This document shows positions 12,763 to 15,300 of a stretch of 15,300 bases of DNA, in pieces; the first letter of the stretch is position 1, and each line of letters begins with the position of its first letter. Both the position numbers and the translations under genes were made by a program. The DNA is from JBBRYK01 sp038237665 (GTDB taxonomy: Bacteria; Actinomycetota; Thermoleophilia; Gaiellales; Gaiellaceae). The notes beneath the pieces were generated by a model, which ran no database searches, was not told where the DNA came from, and was given only the letters and a program-made list of their open reading frames with translations. The stretch spans positions 1-15,300 of the forward strand of contig JBBRYK010000068.1 in NCBI GenBank assembly GCA_038237665.1, written 5' to 3'.

Positions 12763-14332
12763 TCGAGGTCACCTTCGCGGTGGTTGGGCCGTAGAGCGTG
12801 CGCGAGCCGTCCGGGCGCACGAGTTCGACGTAGTAGGTCGGTTTCGCCCCGGGCGTCTTGTCGCGCCAAATGTGGCTTGCGTTTGCCGTGCTGGCGATCG
12901 GTTTCCGGTTCAGCTTCGTCCGGGCGCCCGCACGGTCGCGGTAGACGTTGAAGCCGGTGGCGCCGGGCTCCTGTCCCGTCTGCCAGCTGATGACGATCCC
13001 CTGGCTCGAACGCCGCACGGAGATCGAGCGGAGGGTCGGCGCGGTCTGGGTGGCGGCGAAGGCGGTTGTGCCGCTGGGGGTGCCGAGTCCGGTGGGCCCG
13101 TCGTAGCCGGGGCCGGCGACGCACAGGAAGGGTCCGTCGCAGGACCCGTTCGTGCCGGAGATCACGTCGAAGAGCGAGGCCCTGTTCGCGTACGGGTAGG
13201 AAGCCGCGTACGTCGGCGCTGACGGCTGGGCGCCGGCCAGCGCGTACACGGCCGCGATCAGCGGCGAGGCGAGGCTGGTGCCGCCGAGCACGAGGAAGCC
13301 GCCCCCCGAGGGCAGGAAGGTGTCGTAGACGGCCGCGCCGGTCGACGGGTTCGCGTCGGCGGACACGTCGGCGACCGCCCTGGTCGCGCAGCCGCCGGCC
13401 TGCCAGGCGGGGCGTGCCTCGTAGAGGCTACAGCCGCTGCCGGCGCCGCTTCCCGGGCCGTTCGCCGCTGTGCCCCAGGCTGTCTCGGTCGAACGGGTGT
13501 TGGCGGCCGTCAGCGTGAGGGTCGTTCCGCCCACAGCAGTCACGTAGCGGGAGGCGGCTGGGTACTCGACGCCGTAGCCGTTGTCTCCGGAGGAGACCGT
13601 CATCGGGACACCCGTGTGGTTGAAGTGCGTGTCGAGGGCCGTCTGCCCGCTGAATTCGGGCGCCCCGTAGGAGTTCGAGACGACATTGGCGTTCGCCGCC
13701 GCGTAGTCCACAGCCGTGAGCAGGTTGGCAAACGTGTTGCTGGTCGCCTCGACGAGCAGGATTCCGCACTTGGGGCACATCGCGTGCACGGACTGGACGT
13801 CGAGGGCGATCTCCTGGCCCCAGCTCATGTCGCCGACCGGCAGCGGCGAGGTGCCGCCGGTCTGGTTGACCTTGCGGAAGCAGCCGGCGTTCGTTGCCGG
13901 AGGAGGCGCACAACTCGGGAACGCGGGTAGGCCGTAGGTGCTGTTGTAGACGTCGAGATCGGCTTTCACGTTGGGATTGTCGAAGGCGTCGACGATCGCA
14001 ACGACCGCGGTCGTCGCCGCAGCCGCGGCTGCCTCGACGCCGTACGCCGTCCGGAACTGCTTCGGGCCGTACCCGGACCCCGGTGCGGCATTCCGCAACG
14101 CGGTGACAACAGGTGTTCCGGCCGCGTCGGTGACGACGAGCGCGTGGCAGTGGAAGAACCCCGGACCAGCGCTCACCGGGCAGACCGCTTTGCTGCCGAA
14201 CGGCTGGAGCGGCGCATCGGTCCGGCCCTCGCGCTCGCTGGCGAGCCGGCTGGCGCGCGCAGTGGTGAGCGAGATCGAGAGGCCGATGAGAGCGATGAAC
14301 GTTGCCACCAGGCGGACCAATGTCGGTGTCAA
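12755..14332 (-). CDS. Secreted S53-family (sedolisin) serine-carboxyl peptidase with C-terminal fibronectin-III-like domain
   Basis: A protein of 525 residues from TTG 14332, supported by GGGAAGG 7 nt upstream. An N-terminal hydrophobic segment (about 5-28, ending TTARAS) is a likely signal peptide. The catalytic domain starts near residue 90 (YGPKQFRTAYGV). It contains the Glu/Asp pair of the triad in GQEIALDVQ (Glu174, Asp178), the oxyanion Asp250 in SSGDNGYG, the nucleophile Ser353 in GGTSLASP, and the calcium-loop-like GYDGPTGLGTP (409-419). The last 90 residues (ISVRRSSQGIVISWQ to VTSSR) look like a fibronectin-III repeat. Characterised sedolisins carry a propeptide of roughly 180 residues; here only about 60 residues lie between signal and catalytic domain, so activation must differ. 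Six or more cysteines suggest extracellular disulfides. It follows the L,D-transpeptidase gene by 16 nt, in an operon. A role in extracellular protein breakdown is inferred. Confidence 0.9.
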   Translation of the reverse strand: MTPTLVRLVATFIALIGLSISLTTARASRLASEREGRTDAPLQPFGSKAVCPVSAGPGFFHCHALVVTDAAGTPVVTALRNAAPGSGYGPKQFRTAYGVEAAAAAATTAVVAIVDAFDNPNVKADLDVYNSTYGLPAFPSCAPPPATNAGCFRKVNQTGGTSPLPVGDMSWGQEIALDVQSVHAMCPKCGILLVEATSNTFANLLTAVDYAAANANVVSNSYGAPEFSGQTALDTHFNHTGVPMTVSSGDNGYGVEYPAASRYVTAVGGTTLTLTAANTRSTETAWGTAANGPGSGAGSGCSLYEARPAWQAGGCATRAVADVSADANPSTGAAVYDTFLPSGGGFLVLGGTSLASPLIAAVYALAGAQPSAPTYAASYPYANRASLFDVISGTNGSCDGPFLCVAGPGYDGPTGLGTPSGTTAFAATQTAPTLRSISVRRSSQGIVISWQTGQEPGATGFNVYRDRAGARTKLNRKPIASTANASHIWRDKTPGAKPTYYVELVRPDGSRTLYGPTTAKVTSSR

Positions 14333-14339
14333 GGTGTCG

Positions 14340-14346
14340 CCTTCCC
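14340..14346 (-). promoter_or_regulatory. Ribosome binding site supporting the TTG start of the S53 gene
   Basis: GGGAAGG on the minus strand lies 7 nt before TTG 14332, in the 16-nt gap after the L,D-transpeptidase stop. It decides this start over the internal TTG four codons later. Confidence 0.55.
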
Positions 14347-14348
14347 GT

Positions 14349-15083
14349 TCAGCTGACGATGGTCACGGGTGTGCCGGGACCGGCGCGGGCGACAAGCCAG
14401 CGGAGAGGTTCGGTGCCGAGCCGCACGCAGCCGTGGGAGGCGGCGCTGCCGAGCACGCCGCCGATGTTGCCGAGCCCGTGGATGGCGATCTGGCCCGGGC
14501 CGCCGGCGAACTCCTGCAGGACGGTGGAGCGGGCGCTCAATGCGAGCGCGAAGGGTGCGCCGACGTCGACGTCCCGGAGCGCGATCGCTTCTTCGATGAA
14601 GAACCGGCCGGCCGGGCTCGGTGTCAAGGACGTGCCCACTACGACTCTGAAGGCTCGTTTCGAGCGTCCGGCCTCATAGACGGTCAGCCGTCTGTCGGAG
14701 GTGTCGATGACGATGTGCCAGTCGGTCACCGACCGGGCGGTCGCTGCGTCGCTGATCCAGCCCGTATGTCCGTTCGGGCGCCCGGGAAGCATGACCTTCA
14801 GCCAGCGTCCGTGCCGGGCGAGGACGGGAAGCACGGTCCGTATTTCCGTGATCGGTGTGATGCCGGGGACGAGAGCGACTGAAGGGGCCCGAGCGGCCGG
14901 ATGCGAGCGAGCTATGTGGGGGCGAAGCAGCGTGACGAGCGCCTGGGTCGTCCCCAACGGCGGGCCGGTGTCTCTCGCCCTAGCCGCCCCGGCCGAGCCG
15001 AGCGCGAAGAGGGTGAGGCAGGCGAGGAGAACGACGAGCGGGCGCCTGGGGCGCCCGCTCGTGATCTCGGTGTCGGTGTTCAA
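14349..15083 (-). CDS. Exported L,D-transpeptidase (YkuD domain)
   Basis: A protein of 244 residues from TTG 15083. Residues 14-36 (PLVVLLACLTLFALGSAGAARAR) form a signal peptide or membrane anchor, so it acts outside the membrane. Residues about 75-112 (RTVLPVLARHGRWLKVMLPG and GHTGWIS) resemble an SH3-like wall-binding segment. The YkuD domain (about 121-244) contains the catalytic signature IHGLGNIGG followed by SHGCVR, with His202, His217, Cys219 and Arg221. Such enzymes make 3-3 or lipoprotein-type cross-links in peptidoglycan through the cysteine. The start codon overlaps the stop of the upstream gene as TTGA, which explains the missing Shine-Dalgarno and supports this unusual start. 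The S53 peptidase gene follows after 16 nt. It could alternatively be one of the YkuD proteins of unknown acceptor; the fold call is firm. Confidence 0.93.
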   Translation of the reverse strand: MNTDTEITSGRPRRPLVVLLACLTLFALGSAGAARARDTGPPLGTTQALVTLLRPHIARSHPAARAPSVALVPGITPITEIRTVLPVLARHGRWLKVMLPGRPNGHTGWISDAATARSVTDWHIVIDTSDRRLTVYEAGRSKRAFRVVVGTSLTPSPAGRFFIEEAIALRDVDVGAPFALALSARSTVLQEFAGGPGQIAIHGLGNIGGVLGSAASHGCVRLGTEPLRWLVARAGPGTPVTIVS

Positions 15084-15300
15084 CCGGTGAGGCCGAACTT
15101 ATGGCGGGGCGGTTTCGGCTGCTGGACGACGGGTGCTGCAACCGGCGTCTTCGGGGCAGTCTTGGCGGCCGCCACGGGCTTCTTCTTCGGGGTCGCGACC
15201 GGCTTCTTCGGAGGCTTGGCCGGCGCCTTGGGCTTAGCCGCAGGTGCAGGAGGTGGCGGGGGCGGAGGCGGAGGCGGGGGCGGAGGAGTCGCGGGCGGAG
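15080..15300 (-). CDS. C-terminal part of a protein with a Pro/Lys/Ala-rich tail (5' end outside window)
   Basis: An open frame enters from the right edge and stops at TGA 15082-15080, leaving 72 visible residues. The tail is a polyproline run (about a dozen prolines), then alternating Ala/Lys/Pro blocks such as KPKAPAKPPKKP, TPKKKPVAAAK and QQPKPPRHKFGLTG at the end. It is low in complexity, strongly basic and lacks recognisable domains. Such tails occur on exported or membrane-anchored wall proteins, on kinases and penicillin-binding proteins, and on histone-like DNA-binding proteins, so the identity cannot be decided from this piece. The 4-nt TTGA overlap with the L,D-transpeptidase gene shows co-translation and makes a cell-envelope role the better guess. 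The reading frame itself is well supported by continuous codon bias and the coupling. Confidence 0.7.
   Translation of the reverse strand, partial: PPATPPPPPPPPPPPPPAPAAKPKAPAKPPKKPVATPKKKPVAAAKTAPKTPVAAPVVQQPKPPRHKFGLTG
15249..15287. repeat. GGN trinucleotide tract encoding polyproline
   Basis: A run of GGC, GGA and GGG triplets on the plus strand reads as CCN proline codons on the minus strand, inside the coding tail above. Mixed third bases argue that it is selected as protein rather than being a simple microsatellite. Confidence 0.6.

Noticed and set aside
15240..15300. Short-unit repeat that might suggest a CRISPR or microsatellite locus
   Set aside because: It is a GGN tract with mixed third bases that reads as polyproline in an open frame; there are no spacers or palindromic repeats.

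Overview
This is a very GC-rich, tightly packed chromosomal window. Many starts are GTG or TTG, gaps between genes are 3 to 53 nt, and several starts overlap the preceding stop (ATGA, GTGA, TTGA). This fits a soil or environmental actinobacterium, possibly of the Thermoleophilia type; the lineage is inference from composition and gene style only. I see no rRNA, tRNA, CRISPR array, insertion sequence or transposase, and no gene-free stretch longer than about 60 bases.

Region 1 (1-4733) is a patchwork of hydrolase genes in alternating orientation. In order they are a partial M20-family N-carbamoyl-amino-acid amidohydrolase (minus), a small GAF-domain protein (plus), an acetamidase/formamidase-family enzyme (plus), a kynurenine-formamidase-like 'cyclase' (minus), a DsbA/FrnE-like thioredoxin-fold protein with a CPYS active site (plus), and an N-carbamoylsarcosine-amidase-like isochorismatase-fold hydrolase (minus).

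Region 2 (4779-12715) runs entirely on the plus strand. It holds an 802-residue sarcosine/dimethylglycine-dehydrogenase-like protein (FAD domain plus GcvT folate domain), a second isochorismatase-fold hydrolase, a LLM-class flavin/F420-dependent oxidoreductase, and a 1289-residue single-chain HyuA-HyuB (5-oxoprolinase/N-methylhydantoinase) fusion. The last three genes are translationally coupled. They appear to have their own promoter, whose TTGACA box overlaps the stop codon of the dehydrogenase gene.

Read together, regions 1 and 2 look like a catabolic island for a cyclic N-methylated ureide or amide. The most economical model is N-methylhydantoin to N-carbamoylsarcosine (ATP-dependent HyuAB), then to sarcosine (CSHase-like enzyme), then to glycine plus a one-carbon unit (sarcosine-dehydrogenase-like enzyme). 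That is the lower part of creatinine breakdown. The other C-N hydrolases and the LLM enzyme would handle related or upstream compounds. No transporter, creatinine deaminase or dedicated transcription factor is visible in this window.

Region 3 (12755-15300, minus strand) is unrelated cell-envelope and secretion content, transcribed toward region 2. It is an operon of a protein with a Pro/Lys/Ala-rich tail (only its C-terminus is inside the window), an exported L,D-transpeptidase, and a secreted S53 (sedolisin) serine-carboxyl peptidase that lacks a full-size propeptide.
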